Shown here: positions 10,432 through 22,180 of the stretch, one piece after another
Layout of the letters: each line of letters starts with the position of its first letter
Position numbering within the stretch: the stretch's first letter is position 1
From: Diphasiastrum complanatum
Taxonomy: Eukaryota > Streptophyta > Lycopodiopsida > Lycopodiales > Lycopodiaceae
Direction: 5' to 3'
DNA: 64,000 bases
NCBI GenBank assembly: GCA_029204225.1
Contig: CM055113.1
Coordinates: 21,287,798-21,351,797, forward strand
Position numbers and translations under genes: made by a program
Notes under the pieces: model-generated
Told to the model about the DNA's origin: nothing
What the model saw: only the letters and a program-made list of their open reading frames with translations
Databases searched by the model: none

Positions 10432-13066
10432 ATGGCACCAAGACGGATTATCACGCCTCATAAACTGGGCCAGGAAGCCGATAAGGAGAACAATGGCAAT
10501 TCCACTACTCCTATGGTGGCTAAGCCCCACCTGAAGGGCAAGAAAAAGCCTCTTGGTGACAAAAGTAATGTGTGCTCCATGGAACGGGAGCTGGAGGCAC
10601 TGACTACGAAGTTAAATAAGATAAGCCTGGAAAAGGAAATGGCAGAGCAGCTGTTGCAGGCGCAGGAAGCTACAATCAAGGAGCAGAAGCAGCAGCTTGA
10701 GCTTAGAGAAACGGAGCGAAAGCTGGAGGATAAACTGAAAAAGCTCCAGAAGCTGAAGGCGTTCACGCCAACTCTTGTAATAATTAAGCTTCTTACCATG
10801 TACTGCTGAGAATTTGATTTCAAATCGTGCATGTATTGTCATTGAGTTTTATTTTTTGTTGTGGTGTATTGTGCAGAGCTTACCACTAGCTGTGTCCCTG
10901 GATGATGATCAGCTCTCAAAAAAGAAGAAGAAGAATAACGATCCTACTCGTGTGAAGAAACCATTGCCAGCGTTTCTGCTCTGGTGCAAGGATCAGCGTG
11001 AACAGGTTCAAAACAATCCCTTCTTCGCACAACCATGCGTGCAACCTTTGGACCTCGGGCTTTTATGACATTTTGATTATGTTTCTCACGTAAAATTTGG
11101 TACTGGGTCATTGACAGATCAAAGCTGACAATCCACAAGCATCATTCAAAGAAATGAGTGTTATTTTGGGGGAGAAATGGAAGAGTCTATCAGATGAAGA
11201 AAAGAAAACCTACGAGGACAAATACCAAATAGAAAAGGAAGTCTACCTCAAGGTAAAGTGAATATGTAAGCTATGCTGAATTATTTCGAGTAGGTAGTCA
11301 CTTGAATCTCGTAAGAATTCCATAGGGAGCTCGCTAATGCTTCTTGCTTTACCTCTCAAGCTCGTTGGAAAGGAGAAAAGGGACGCAGAGGCTATTAAAC
11401 TCGTGCACGAAGAACAGAGTAAGAAATGTGCGATGGAGCTTCTTGAGCAATATCTTCAACACATGAAGGTCGGTTTGTTTTCATCCTTCCGAACGCAATC
11501 TGTTATATACAGGTCTTTCATTGAGCATAGAAGTTGAAGGCCTAACAAGTGTCACCTACGTATGCCTTGCTTTCAGGAATCCAGCACCGATGGAAAATCT
11601 AAGAAGTAAACAAACTTTTCTATCATCTCTTTATTCTTCCATCCATTTCATAGGTTTTCCTTTCTCAAATAGAGGGGCCCTGCCTGTAAAAGCCGACTGC
11701 TGCTGATTGAGCTGACTTGAGTTTTTATGGCAAGCAGGAAGGAGAAAGATCCCGAGAAACCGAAGCAGCCTATCTCTGCTTTCTTTGCATTCTGCAATGA
11801 ACGAAGGGCATCTCTAATGGTTGAAAAGCTTAAAGTTCCCGAGGTGAGGATTCTCAACTCAGCAATACTTTTCCGTTTCATGCATTTAAACAGCATGTTA
11901 TGTTTTTTACCATGTGCGGATTCTGAAGTCTATGAAAAGAGTGAAAGTTTATAAAGCTTTTAAACGTTCAGATCGGGAAAATACTTGGAAATGAGTGGAA
12001 GAACATGGACGCGGGCATGCGAGCTCCATATGAGAAGGTAGGTAATGGCACTTTGCTATTGTGTGCTCAATATTCTGTAATGTCGCATAAGTTGCAGTAG
12101 TATTTCCAGATCTGGAACTCAACTCGAAATTGCATTTGTCCAGATTGCGGCAGAAGCCAAAGCCAAATATGCCGAGGACTTGCAAGTCTACAAGCAAAAG
12201 AAATCAGAGGTGCCAACTTGAGCTTATTCAATTGCGAAAGCTAGTCAGATGCAGATTATAAATATGACTATTCGAGGTCACTTACCTTGAATTGAAATGC
12301 TATGAAGTGAGCTAATGACGTATGGAATTTACAGGAGGCAAGTGCTGCCAAGAAGGCCCTGGAAGAGAGAAGCATAATGGAACGATCACAAGGCCTACTG
12401 CTTCTAAAGCAGAAAGAAAAGATAGATCAAGCAAAGAAGGTAGTGTTTAAAAGCGCTCGAATTTTTACATCTTATTAATAACCAGCTTGATTTATACATG
12501 ACTTGAGACGATGCTTGGTTGTTTCCTCAGGTTCTTAAGGAGCAGAAACTGCAAAAAAGGAAGGTGAAGATTCAGCTAACCGATCCGAACAAGCCAAAAA
12601 AGCCCCCAACTTCATTCCTGCTCTTTGGGTAGGAACTTTTGCTCCCTCCAGAAAGTGCTTTGAGATGAGACTCTTAATTCATCATATTTATTTCACGTGT
12701 ACTGTTCAGGCGATGCTAACTTTCAGTTTGAAATATGTATTCATTCTGCGCAGGATGGACGCTAGAAAATCTATACTGGAGAATCAGCCTAGAGCTACAT
12801 TCTCTGACATCACAGCCATAGTCTCTTCCAAGTGGAAGGTAACACTTTGAACTCCTACAGTATTGCTGGATATAGTGATTGTAGTGCACTCTTCATACAT
12901 ACTTATACATAATATGGCTACCTTATCTCAGGGATTAGATGCTGAAGAGAAACAAGTGTGGGCAGATAAAGCAGCTAAAGCTATGGAAAAGTACAAGAAA
13001 GACATGGATGAATATAAGCTAAGGCAAGGCAGCAATGGTGCAGTTCAAAGTTCTGCATCTGCTTAA
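10432..13066 (+). CDS. 3xHMG-box chromatin protein (three HMG domains)
   Basis: Twelve exons with GT-AG junctions read through without a frame break: 10432-10776, 10877-11005, 11118-11252, 11361-11468, 11577-11605, 11738-11843, 11972-12037, 12144-12209, 12335-12439, 12531-12628, 12754-12838, 12932-13066. They give 468 residues; Arabidopsis 3xHMG-box proteins are about 450. Residues 1-115 form a basic tail and a coiled coil. HMG boxes lie at about 140-210 (KKPLPAFLLWC), 254-325 (KPKQPISAFFAF) and 381-450 (KPKKPPTSFLLFG), each with the usual tryptophan-lysine second helix. Such proteins bind and bend DNA and associate with condensed chromosomes in mitosis and meiosis. The start is the first ATG after the leader and begins a basic N-terminus. 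No lesions are seen. Confidence 0.93.
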
Positions 13067-13183
13067 TTGAAGAACGGCTTTCGACATTATTCAATAATGC
13101 AAGTTGAATTCTGTCGTCTTCTATATGGAAACAATTCTGTTGTTTCCGCAATCCTGCTGGAATCTGTATCTGTTGATCCATGC
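13067..13183 (+). other. Start of the 3' untranslated region of the HMG-box gene
   Basis: Sequence after the TAA stop at 13064-13066, leading directly into the tandem repeats at 13184. No clear single poly(A) site can be chosen by eye. Confidence 0.5.
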
Positions 13184-13804
13184 ACTGATTCCAGCTGAGT
13201 TTTTATCACATTTTCTTTCGTGTTTGATCGTGAATTCAGTGCAACATTTCATCAGATGAAAGTTTTTGAGACCCACATCCGTATTAAGGATTTGAGAGGT
13301 TTACATTGCAGAGAAGCAACAAATGTATTCTTGCTTACAAGTTATCTAAATGCAAACGATGTACATTTTATGTAAGGTGAATGATATACACTGATTCCAG
13401 CTGAGTTTTTTATCACATTTTCTTTCGTGTTTGATCGTGAATTCAGTGCAACATTTCATCAGATGAAAGTTTTTAAGACCCACATCCGTATTAAGGATTT
13501 GAGAGGTTTACATTGCAGAAGCAACAAATGTATTCTTGCTTACAAGTTATCTAAATGCAAACGATGTACATTTTATGTAAGGTGAATGATATACACTGAT
13601 TCCAGCTGAGTTTTTATCACATTTTCTTTCGTGTTTGATCGTGAATTCAGTGCATGCAACATTTCATCAGATGAAAGTTTTTGAGACCCACATCCGTATT
13701 AAGGATTTGAGAGGTTTACATTGCAGAAGCAACAAATGTATTCTTGCTTACAAGTTATCTAAATACAAGTTATCAAGTTATTTTATGTAAGATGAATGAT
13801 GTAT
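13184..13804 (+). repeat. Three 205-bp tandem repeats after the HMG-box gene
   Basis: Units at about 13184-13389, 13390-13594 and 13595-13804, each starting ACTGATTCCAGCTGAG and ending in ATGTAAGGTGAATGATATAC or a variant. They differ by only a few bases and small indels; the third is most altered near its end. The first may lie in the gene's 3' untranslated region. Confidence 0.93.
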
Positions 13805-14698
13805 GGAGCTAACACATTTTCCTTTTTTCTGTGAACAAACAAGCAGATCGATGCAAAGCTATTCAGAGCATAATAAGCCCATCAGTTGTTGTCCCATCAA
13901 GAAGGGGAACCAAAACAAATTCTACCAAATCAACATTCTACAAAAGGTTACCAAAACATTAAGAAGGATGGTTTCATTGTTATATAAGAGATTACATTTT
14001 TATGGAATGAATGGTCCATTGCAATAATTCTCTTGCAAACTAGTCCTACTTGATAGATTAATCTTGAGAGAGGCTTGCCTCTTTGAAAGATCATGTTACA
14101 CAACAAGGTGAGGTCTAATAAGACATCCCCTCTTATAGATGTTGGCAATTTATGCAAGTGTTACTTTTTTAACAAATTAAATGGCAACTTTTTCAATTGT
14201 GACTTGTCATAATCTCCATTTAAAGAGCAATTGCTTTTAAATTTCTGATATTCTTCTTTAGCAGGGAATCAAGGTTTATAGCAATTGCTTGTAGATGGCA
14301 TAACTCTATGTTGTACTCTAAATCAGAAATGCCTTGGTATGATGATACCTTAAAATTTTAAACTAGTTTTGTAGTGCTTCAAATCTAACTTGACATTAAT
14401 ACTTTTCATATTTGGATCATAAAATGAGGATTCTCTTTTGTTCCTAATGCAATTTGATAATTGGGCCTCTTTTCTTAATGCATTTAGCCCTAAAGAAAGC
14501 AAACCAATATGTGGATGTTAATTGAATAGCGAATTGCAATTGAGATACATCATACTTATATATAACTCTTGTGGGCAAATTATTATTATATGCATCAACA
14601 ATGCTTTAGTGTTAGTTTTGACTTTTGCTCATATGGCTATTTTTTAGGGTTTTTAGGGTAATAGTGTATGACAGTGTTTCTTGTGGGTGATGTAAGGC
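13805..14698. other. Intergenic DNA, nothing recognised
   Basis: AT-rich sequence with short open frames on both strands that show no domain, no repeat structure and no splice-linked coding pattern. Confidence 0.6.
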
Positions 14699-15003
14699 CA
14701 AAACGCTTTATAATGCTTCTTGGTTTCCAAGGGGAGGCTCGAACCTGAGACCAAAGAAACTTTGGATGTCAAGCTAACCAATTAAGACAACCCCGTTGGG
14801 TCAAAACGCAATATAATGCTTCTTGGTTTCCAAGGGGAGGCTCGAACCTGGGACCAAAGAAACTTTGGATGCCAAGCCAACCAACTGAGCCAACCCCGTT
14901 GGGTAAAAACGCTATATAATGCTTCTTGGTTTCCAAGGGGAGGCTCGAACTTGAGACCAAAGAGACTTTGGATGTCAAGATAACCAATTGAGCCAACAAC
15001 CTT
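14699..15003 (-). repeat. Tandem trimer of a tRNA-like (SINE-like) unit
   Basis: Three adjacent units of about 101-103 bp. On the minus strand the middle one contains TTGGCTCAGTTGG, a fair pol III A box, and 30-odd bases on GGTTCGAGCCT, a good B box, with AACC-type stems around them. The third unit lacks part of the 5' tRNA-like end. The layout resembles a tRNA-derived SINE head amplified in tandem. No intact cloverleaf or anticodon can be defined, so it is not called a tRNA gene. Confidence 0.65.
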
Positions 15004-16750
15004 GAGAACTTTGTCATTGTAAATCATATTTTTGTAAAGATAGGATAATGGTTTTGTTGAATTGTATTTTTATTTCAAGCGAACAAAATAAATGACATGT
15101 CATTATCATAAATGTCACTACCCATGTTGAGTTAGATTGTGGAACTCTCAAAGTCAAGAAAAAGTGACGAGTTTGTGGTGAGGTAATGAAGGCCACAGTT
15201 GAGATTAAAGAGTAAATTTATAATTTTTTGAATAGAGGATCATTGAAATCATAATTGCTTTAGAAAATATGATTGTTCAAGTGCAACTATGATTGTTTAA
15301 TGCACCAATTTTTAGATTATGAAGATAACATAAAGTCTCAATTTATTCCAAAAAAAATAAAGCAAGACCAAATTGTACAAGGTCTCATCCCTTTTTTATA
15401 TTTCAAATTTATTCTAATATTACTGAAATGTAATAAATCAAAAATCAGGTAAACAACATTATGCATTAATCAATTCCAAAATTCACCCTAAGGTCTCTTT
15501 ATAAAATAAAAATGGTATGGATTTTGGAGCACATATCATCAATCTCTTGAGCAACCATGGCATTAAAAAAAGGATTGGTGCATCCTGCTTTAAGGTTACT
15601 AAATATGCTTTCAGAGAAGAATGTTTAGAATGGCCACAAGATTCATAAATGAGACAAGTTCAAGGTTAAAACTTTAAACTCTCTTTTGGAAATTAGAGTG
15701 GTTGATCCAAAAACTACAACAAAGCCAAGTTTTCAAAGGTTGACGGGACTTTGAAGAGTTGAAAGATACAAAGATACATTGGAAGATTTACAATAATAAT
15801 ATGAACTTCAGTTTGAAATTTCATTTGTAATAGCTAGTTTCATATTATAAAAAATTAGTTCCCTCTTTGAAATAAGAGGGTATTTGACCAAAAAAAAATT
15901 CAGAACTTCAAAAGTGAACAAACTATCAAAGTCATATTATGAGAATAATTTACATTTTTTATTTTTATTTTTAAAAAGCAGTTGCATTTTGAATAGTTTG
16001 AATTTTTTCAAAATTTTCAAAACTAAGTTGTTTAATTGTGATGATTAAAAATTTAGATATTTCAGATATTAGAAATTAGTTTCATTTCTTACTTTACATT
16101 GATTATTTTTAAATTGCACAATATATATATGATCTGTTAACACTTTTCAAATACTTGATTCAAAAAAATTGATATTAGCATGCATGCCAAAGAATTAAAA
16201 TACTCTAAATTTATAAATATGATTTATGAAACATTTAACACATTTAGTAAATACATTTAAGAACTTCTAATGTTTTTCATTTCAACAAAACTAGATACAA
16301 AACAAGATAACATTATAACAAAAATCTCAAATCAACAACAATAAAAATACTTTTAAGAAAAAAATTATTTTTCATAAAAGGAGGAATACATTTCAAGATG
16401 CCCAAAAGTGATCAAGTTCATATGAATAAGATTTTTTGTTTTTCAAGAAGGGCAATGATGGTTGTAATTGTTACCTCCTCAGTTACAACATTTCCAATTA
16501 AAATTTGATGATCTTATTTTAAGACACCCAACAAATATCCTATGTCACTAACCTTTCTCCTAGCATGAGATTATCGCTTCTTGAACAAGGAAGGGAATGA
16601 CTAAGTCATCTTCATCTATACACTTTTTTACTTATGCAAATGCATATGGTAGAACAACTGGTTGATCTAAGTAATAGTTTGAATCAACAATTAGTAAAGA
16701 TTCTGTCATAATTTAATGTTGAGTTGTCTCTTGACTGGATATCATATTCA
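15004..16750. other. AT-rich intergenic DNA, nothing recognised
   Basis: Rich in A and T runs, with no open frame above 60 codons of convincing composition. The last 100 bases may belong to an LTR, because primer-binding-site-like sequence follows. Confidence 0.6.
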
Positions 16751-16757
16751 ACAAGAG

Positions 16758-16830
16758 TGGTATCAGAGTTGATAAAATAATTTCTTAAACAAATACTCCA
16801 TATAGAAACCCAACAAGTGGTATTAGAGCC
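16758..16830 (+). promoter_or_regulatory. Two copia primer-binding-site-like sequences
   Basis: TGGTATCAGAG at 16758-16768 and TGGTATTAGAGCC at 16818-16830, each preceded by a CAACAAG- or CAACAAGT-like LTR-end sequence. Both resemble the initiator tRNA-Met primer site. A copia gag start follows, so they mark the 5' end of a degraded element. Confidence 0.6.
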
Positions 16831-16889
16831 ATAGATTCAAACTGTTGTAGTATTCACGACTATCTTACAATTTCTTAGTTCATTCATTA

Positions 16890-17080
16890 TGGAAGTCAAA
16901 GATCTGCTTGATCAATAAGCTCAACATTGATGACTTTCACATGTGGAAATTCAAAATGAAGATGATACTTATTGAGGGAGAACTTTGGGGATACGTCAAT
17001 TGTTCAATAGCCATATTGGCTGAACCTAACATGTTGGCTGCTTGGGAAACTAAGGATTGCAAAGCACATTAGAGGAGTTC
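16890..17080 (+). pseudogene. copia Gag N-terminal fragment
   Basis: Reads a disrupted FHMWKFKMKMILIEGELWGY followed by MLAAWETKDCKA, the start of a copia Gag of the WKFKM type. The frame starts with ATGGAAGTC but is interrupted by an early stop and runs out near 17070. The rest of Gag is not recognisable downstream. Confidence 0.7.
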
Positions 17081-18470
17081 TGAAATCTAAAACGACCCTT
17101 TGTAGAGATGTTTTTTTATTCTTTTTCTTAATTTCATCCGCCATGTGGCCCAATCTAAATGCATGTATTTGAAATCTACGTAACGTAGATGAAAATAAAA
17201 AAGTTATAGAAATAAACTTTTAAATTTTTTAAGTTTGCCGCCGAGCAGGATGGGAGAATGCTATTGGTAGACAGTGTCTGTCCCGAACGTGTGAATCTGC
17301 CCGACGACATTATCTCTAGTTAGATATTTAACCACATTGGTTAGTATGTTCGTAAATTTCAAACTACACAGGTTTGCCAAATCCAAAATTTAATCGGTGA
17401 TTCTTCACAAAGAGAAGGATGAAGCTGGATTTTGGAAACCAACAAGATACATTAAAAAACTCATGGGCTCTACTGCATCCGTCCTCAAAAGGCATGTTTA
17501 GACCAAGGAAGAAGGCAAAGATGACATTCAAATCTTATTGGAAAGCAAAGATCCTTGATTTTAGGACTTCTTCAAGAGGGCAATCAATCTCAGAAGTCTT
17601 GGTTCAGCATGTCTATATGCATTCAAAACTGTATCTACAAGATCTCAATATTCATGATAGCCAAAAATGTAACTGTAAGTTCAAAAACTGTTGGGATCTA
17701 TATTTTAACATTCATGCTTTGGAAACTTGTAGAAATCATAGCAGTTATCATATATGTATTGCATTCTTGCAAATTTATATTCATCCAGCATAAGTGAATG
17801 GGAGCCAACACAATCCCTAGCAGGTATATTGGATGTGATTCATTCAAATATTGGAAAATTACAATACAGAGGAAGAACTACTAAGGAGCTTGCAGATAGT
17901 GGCAAATTTTTATATGAGTCCAAGTACATTCCAGATATGCATGGAGGTTTCGAAAAGCTTGAATATATACCACTGCCAAATTTTGGAAGTGATGAATGGC
18001 TTGCACCTGATAGTATTGTGTCAAAATCTTTTAGATGCAAATTACTATTAGATTTGAAAAACTCAATGAAAGCGAGCACTGGATCAAAAGTCAATAGATT
18101 AAGTTGATTTCTATCCTTATATGTATTTGTTGAATTCTTTTCAAATGAAAATGTTCGTAGAACACCAACATTATTTGTTTGTAAGGATGTGCCAGATGAC
18201 ACTCTTTTAGATCTAATGGATGTGAGTTGGGAATGCAAGGCAGTTGGAGATATTGAATGTAGAATTAAGAAATCTTCTATGATATTTTGTTATTACATTG
18301 CGAGACAAATGCTTAGTCTTACATTCAGTTACCAGAGATGGAAATGAATAAGTGAGACCTGGATGCCACTAGATCAAGACCTTCAAATGGATGGTCACGC
18401 AGATCGAAAAGAAGTCCACATTTTCAACAATGAAGATATGTTAACTACAATTGAAGTGGAGGATTATTAG
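17081..18470 (+). other. Unassigned segment between copia gag and protease
   Basis: About 1.4 kb replaces the expected end of gag. Two plus-strand stretches look protein-coding. 17790-18107 has balanced composition (for example GFEKLEYIPLPNFGSDEWL). 18135-18350 is in another frame, with TLFVCKDVPDDTLLDLMDVS. They could be exons of a captured host gene with a short intron-like gap near 18105-18145. I do not recognise the family. Stops separate the parts. Confidence 0.45.
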
Positions 18471-18689
18471 AGCTTGAATTATATCAGACAAGAGCTGGTC
18501 TTAATGCACAATGAAATTCTACCTGAACATTTCAAATTCATTATCAATAGAACTTTTGCAAGTACTACAAGAGAACCAATCACGAAATCAAGGATTGTTG
18601 AGCTCTCAAACACAAAGAACAAAGAAGAAGATGCAATATTATGGGAGATCTGATTCCGCCATAATCTCTCATGAAGAACTGACACTACT

Positions 18690-19500
18690 AATGGTACAAG
18701 ATTATCAAGAAAGTAGAGATGCCCTTCTATGGTATCTTGATTTCGGTGCTTCTCAGCACATGACTCCATGTGAGTTCCTATTCGAACTCATGCTAGCAGA
18801 TTTGAAGTATATCTACTTCGATGACTCTAGTATACATCAAATTGAAGGCCAAGGATCCATACGCCTTCATCTTTCAAATAGTAGCTCTAGGACGTACTTT
18901 ATGTACCTAAGCTGACAAAGAATTTACTTTCTATCAGCAAGCTTACAGATCAAGGTTGTAGAGCCTTGTTCAATTCAAAGAATTGTACTATTTTGGATAA
19001 GATCGTAACAAAATCCTCTCTACAAATAGAGAAGAAAATTTGTACATCTTGTACATTCATCACAATAGTATGGTTAAGGTCTTAAATATTGATGTTGCCT
19101 CCACTGACATTCGACATGTCTGTGAGGTGTGCTTACTAGGCAAACAACCTAGATCAAGATTCCCAAAGGGACAAGCCGTTGGATCTAAGTCCGTTTTAGA
19201 ATTGATACATAGTGATCTGTGTGGCCCTATGAGTACTCCCTCTCTGGGTTCAGCACTATATTGTATCACTTTTATCGATGACTATTCAAGATTCACCAAC
19301 ATTGTTTTCATCAAGACCATAGTTTGAGGCATTCAACTGTTTCATAGAATTCAAGCAGTTTGTTGAAGCACCTCCGAGTGTTTGGTTGTCTTTGCTATGT
19401 GCAGATTCCGTCTGACCTGAGAAAGAAGTTCGATCTTGTTAGCTACAGAAGAATTTTTATTGGATATGGTACTTTCAAATCAAAGATCATTATCAAGCAT
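18690..19500 (+). pseudogene. copia protease and integrase fragments
   Basis: At about 18730-18760 LLWYLDFGASQHMTP is a copia protease site with phenylalanine in place of serine (DFGAS for DSGAS). At 19040-19327 is the pre-integrase and core start, HVCEVCLLGKQPRSRF then ELIHSDLCGPM and TFIDDYSRF. From 19365 a shifted frame reads RVFGCLCYVQIPSDLRKKF, a block that normally lies after the catalytic glutamate, so most of the core is deleted. RT is absent. Non-functional. Confidence 0.8.
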
Positions 19501-20040
19501 GGAGAAAACACATGGATATAGTGGCAAATTGGTGGAATGCTCTTCAAAGGTGTTGGCAAATGATTTCTACCAAAGAAATCTTATCATGGATATGGTGAGG
19601 GTGCTGCTATGATGAATCCTTTTGCTGGTTTTTTACTTCATATGCATACAAAAGGATCCACTCAAAAAAGTTTCACAAACTCCTTGATCTTACCAAGCTA
19701 GTTATTGAGGAGTGCGAAAAATTGTCAAAAACCTATCTTGGTTATTTTATGATTTTATGTTTGTGTTTCCAATTTTGCTTGTATTGCCTTCTCTCTCTAG
19801 ATGAGCCCAAAAGTGGTATTTTCTCTCTCTACCCGAGGAGAGGAGCTTTCTGGGACTTAGTTTATTTCATGAAGTCTTCCACATGTGTGAAACACCTTCT
19901 GGTAATGAATGAATGCATGTAGAATGGTCTTTTTGCCTTAGATCTTGTCATTAATCTTGGATTTCAATCAATAGGTGATCCATAGCCAAGCTTAGGAGAT
20001 CAATTTCACACATTAGAACATTCCCACATGTGTGAATTTT
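19501..20040. other. Retroelement-flank DNA, nothing specific
   Basis: No coding motif. Pieces such as the CT-rich stretch near 19785-19840 could be LTR sequence, but no paired repeat is seen. Confidence 0.4.
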
Positions 20041-21137
20041 TTACACATCAGACTACCGATCAAATTCTAGTATGGTATACCCTCCATCTTATATCTCTCC
20101 TCACCAGTGTTCGAGCAGTCCTGCTTCGTCAATCTGGCTCTAGCTATCAATGGTGTAGCTTTTTCTTTGTAGTCAAACATTCGGTACTGTGTTAGCACCT
20201 TTTCAACGTATTCAAATTGACATAGATGTATTACTCCTCTCATTCGATCTCTTCTGATTTGCAGCCCAAGACATTTTGTCGCTTCTCCCATATCTGTGAT
20301 TTCGTAACTTGTAGAAATATGACTCTTGGTTTTTTTGATTAGCATCAAGGAGTCATCTACAAAAATAGTTAGAATCACAAAGCTTCTTCCTACTCTTCTT
20401 ATATAGACATTACAGTTTGGTTGTGTAGGAACGAAGTCTAGAGACTTCATAAGACTGTCAAGCTTCTTGTACCAAGCTCACGATGCTTGCTTCAGACCAT
20501 AAATGCATCAATGCAACCGACAAACATATTGTCGATTGTTGGGGTCTTCGAATCCTTCAGGCTGCTTCATGAATATTTCTTCTTCTAGATCTCCGTGGAG
20601 AAAGGTTGTTTTGACATCAATCTGTGTGCTGTGTTGTGTTGGGTTGCATATGCGAGCAATCGAATGCTTGTTGTCATCTTCACCATTGGTGAGTACGTAT
20701 CAAAGCAGTCGATGTCGTACCTTTGCATCTAGCCCTTGGCGACCAGCCTTGTAGCGTCTGACAATGCCATCTAATTTTATTTTTCTTTTATAAACGCATT
20801 TGCAGTCGACGATTATTTTATCTTCGAGGAGTGGCTCTAGTGTCCAGGCCTCATTCTGCCTCATTGATTTGATCTCTTCCGACATTGTCTGCTTCCAGAA
20901 TTTTCCCTCTGGACTCTGGATAGCTTCTTGATAGGTTGTTGTGAAGATTGTTAGTGTATCGATATGGAGATCTTCTTTGTCTTGTTGACCTTCTTGTTTC
21001 TGTTCAACACTGTTGGTTCGTGTCTTCTTCGATAGGTTGATCTTCGGCTTTCTGCTCTTGAGTCTTTGGCTCGATATTTTGGTTTGATGGCTGGCCTTGA
21101 TCTCTCTCTTAAATTGGTAGCAGTGTGATGATCTCAT
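20041..21137 (-). pseudogene. copia reverse transcriptase, broken
   Basis: 20700-21137 gives the RT N-terminal region, with KFWKQTMSEEIKSMRQNEAW and a CKCVYKRKIKLDG block. The middle (20460-20700) is read in broken frames. 20067-20450 has TIFVDDSLMLI, the catalytic region with FVDD, followed by CLGLQIRRDR. The usual tryptophan of CKWVYK is cysteine here. Several frame changes make it inactive. Confidence 0.85.
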
Positions 21138-22180
21138 GGCACTTTTCTTCTTTTAATCCAAGAAATTGGATTCATCGATTTTCACGTCTCTACTCGACAC
21201 AACTTTCTTCAAGATTGGGTTGTAGAGTCTGTACACTTGTGATCCATTCGAGTATCCGACCATGATTGTTTGATCCAACTTTTCGTCGAGCTTGTTTCAT
21301 TTTTCTTTTGGTATGTGCTTGTATGCTGCACATCCGAACACATGTACATATGACAAATCAGGCCTTTTGTCTGTCCACATTTTATACGGTGTCTTGTTTT
21401 CTAGGGCTGTCATTGTTGATTTGTTGACTTAGCAACTGAGCTTGTGCCATCATGCATCTGGCTCCATCGACTAGCATCCTGTTTCTTCTTTCTACGACAC
21501 CATTGTATTCTGGTGTATATGCAGGAGTGAACAGGTGCTCTATTCCTTGTTCTTGGTAGAAGTTTGAGAACTCCTTGCTCTTTTACTCACCTCCATTGTC
21601 AGACCTGTTGGTCTACATCCTTTTCGAGGTGTCTCTCTCTATGAATACCACAAACTTCTTGAAAGAGTCAAATACTTCGGATTTCTTCTTTAGATAATAG
21701 ATTGTTGTCATCCGACTGTAGTCATCAATGAATGTCAAGAAGTGCCTTGATCCTGAGAGCGAATCGACTTTCATCGGTCCACAGACATCTGAGTGGACGA
21801 GCTCAAGCACTTCTTTGGCTCTTCTTCCCTCATGTACAAATGGACTTCGATGTTGTTTGTCCTTTTGGCAGGCTTCATAGAAGTCAGTGTCAGAACTGGA
21901 TACCTTCAGACCTGTGACAATCTCTTTTTTGCTCATGTCATAGAGACTTCTCGTGTTCAGATGATACCTTCTTTTGTGCCAAAATTGATCTCCATTATGA
22001 TGCATTCAGTATGCTATCAGAACTGTCGATAATCTTAGCTTGGTACAAGTTGCCTTCTCTGGACTTGATAGTCAGCAGCTTGTTTGTTCTTTCCTCAATC
22101 ATCCCCTGGTAGCTCTGCTTATCCCGACAATGTTCGTAACTGTAGAGTCCCAATGGCTTTGACATCGTGTCGGCTCCCAT
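21138..22180 (-). pseudogene. copia integrase, broken
   Basis: 21613-22005 reads the pre-integrase block WHKRRYHLNTRSL, then LVHSDVCGPM and FIDDYSRMTTIYYLKKK, with the first catalytic aspartate. 21200-21600 holds later core and C-terminal parts in other frames. 21995-22180 is the preceding linker. The reading frame breaks at about 21600 and 22000. Confidence 0.8.

Noticed and set aside
10458-10832. Minus-strand Ser/Cys-rich ORF of 124 residues
   Set aside because: Antisense of exon 1 of the HMG-box gene.
13184-13804. CRISPR-like direct repeats
   Set aside because: Contiguous 205-bp tandem repeats without spacers in a plant genome.
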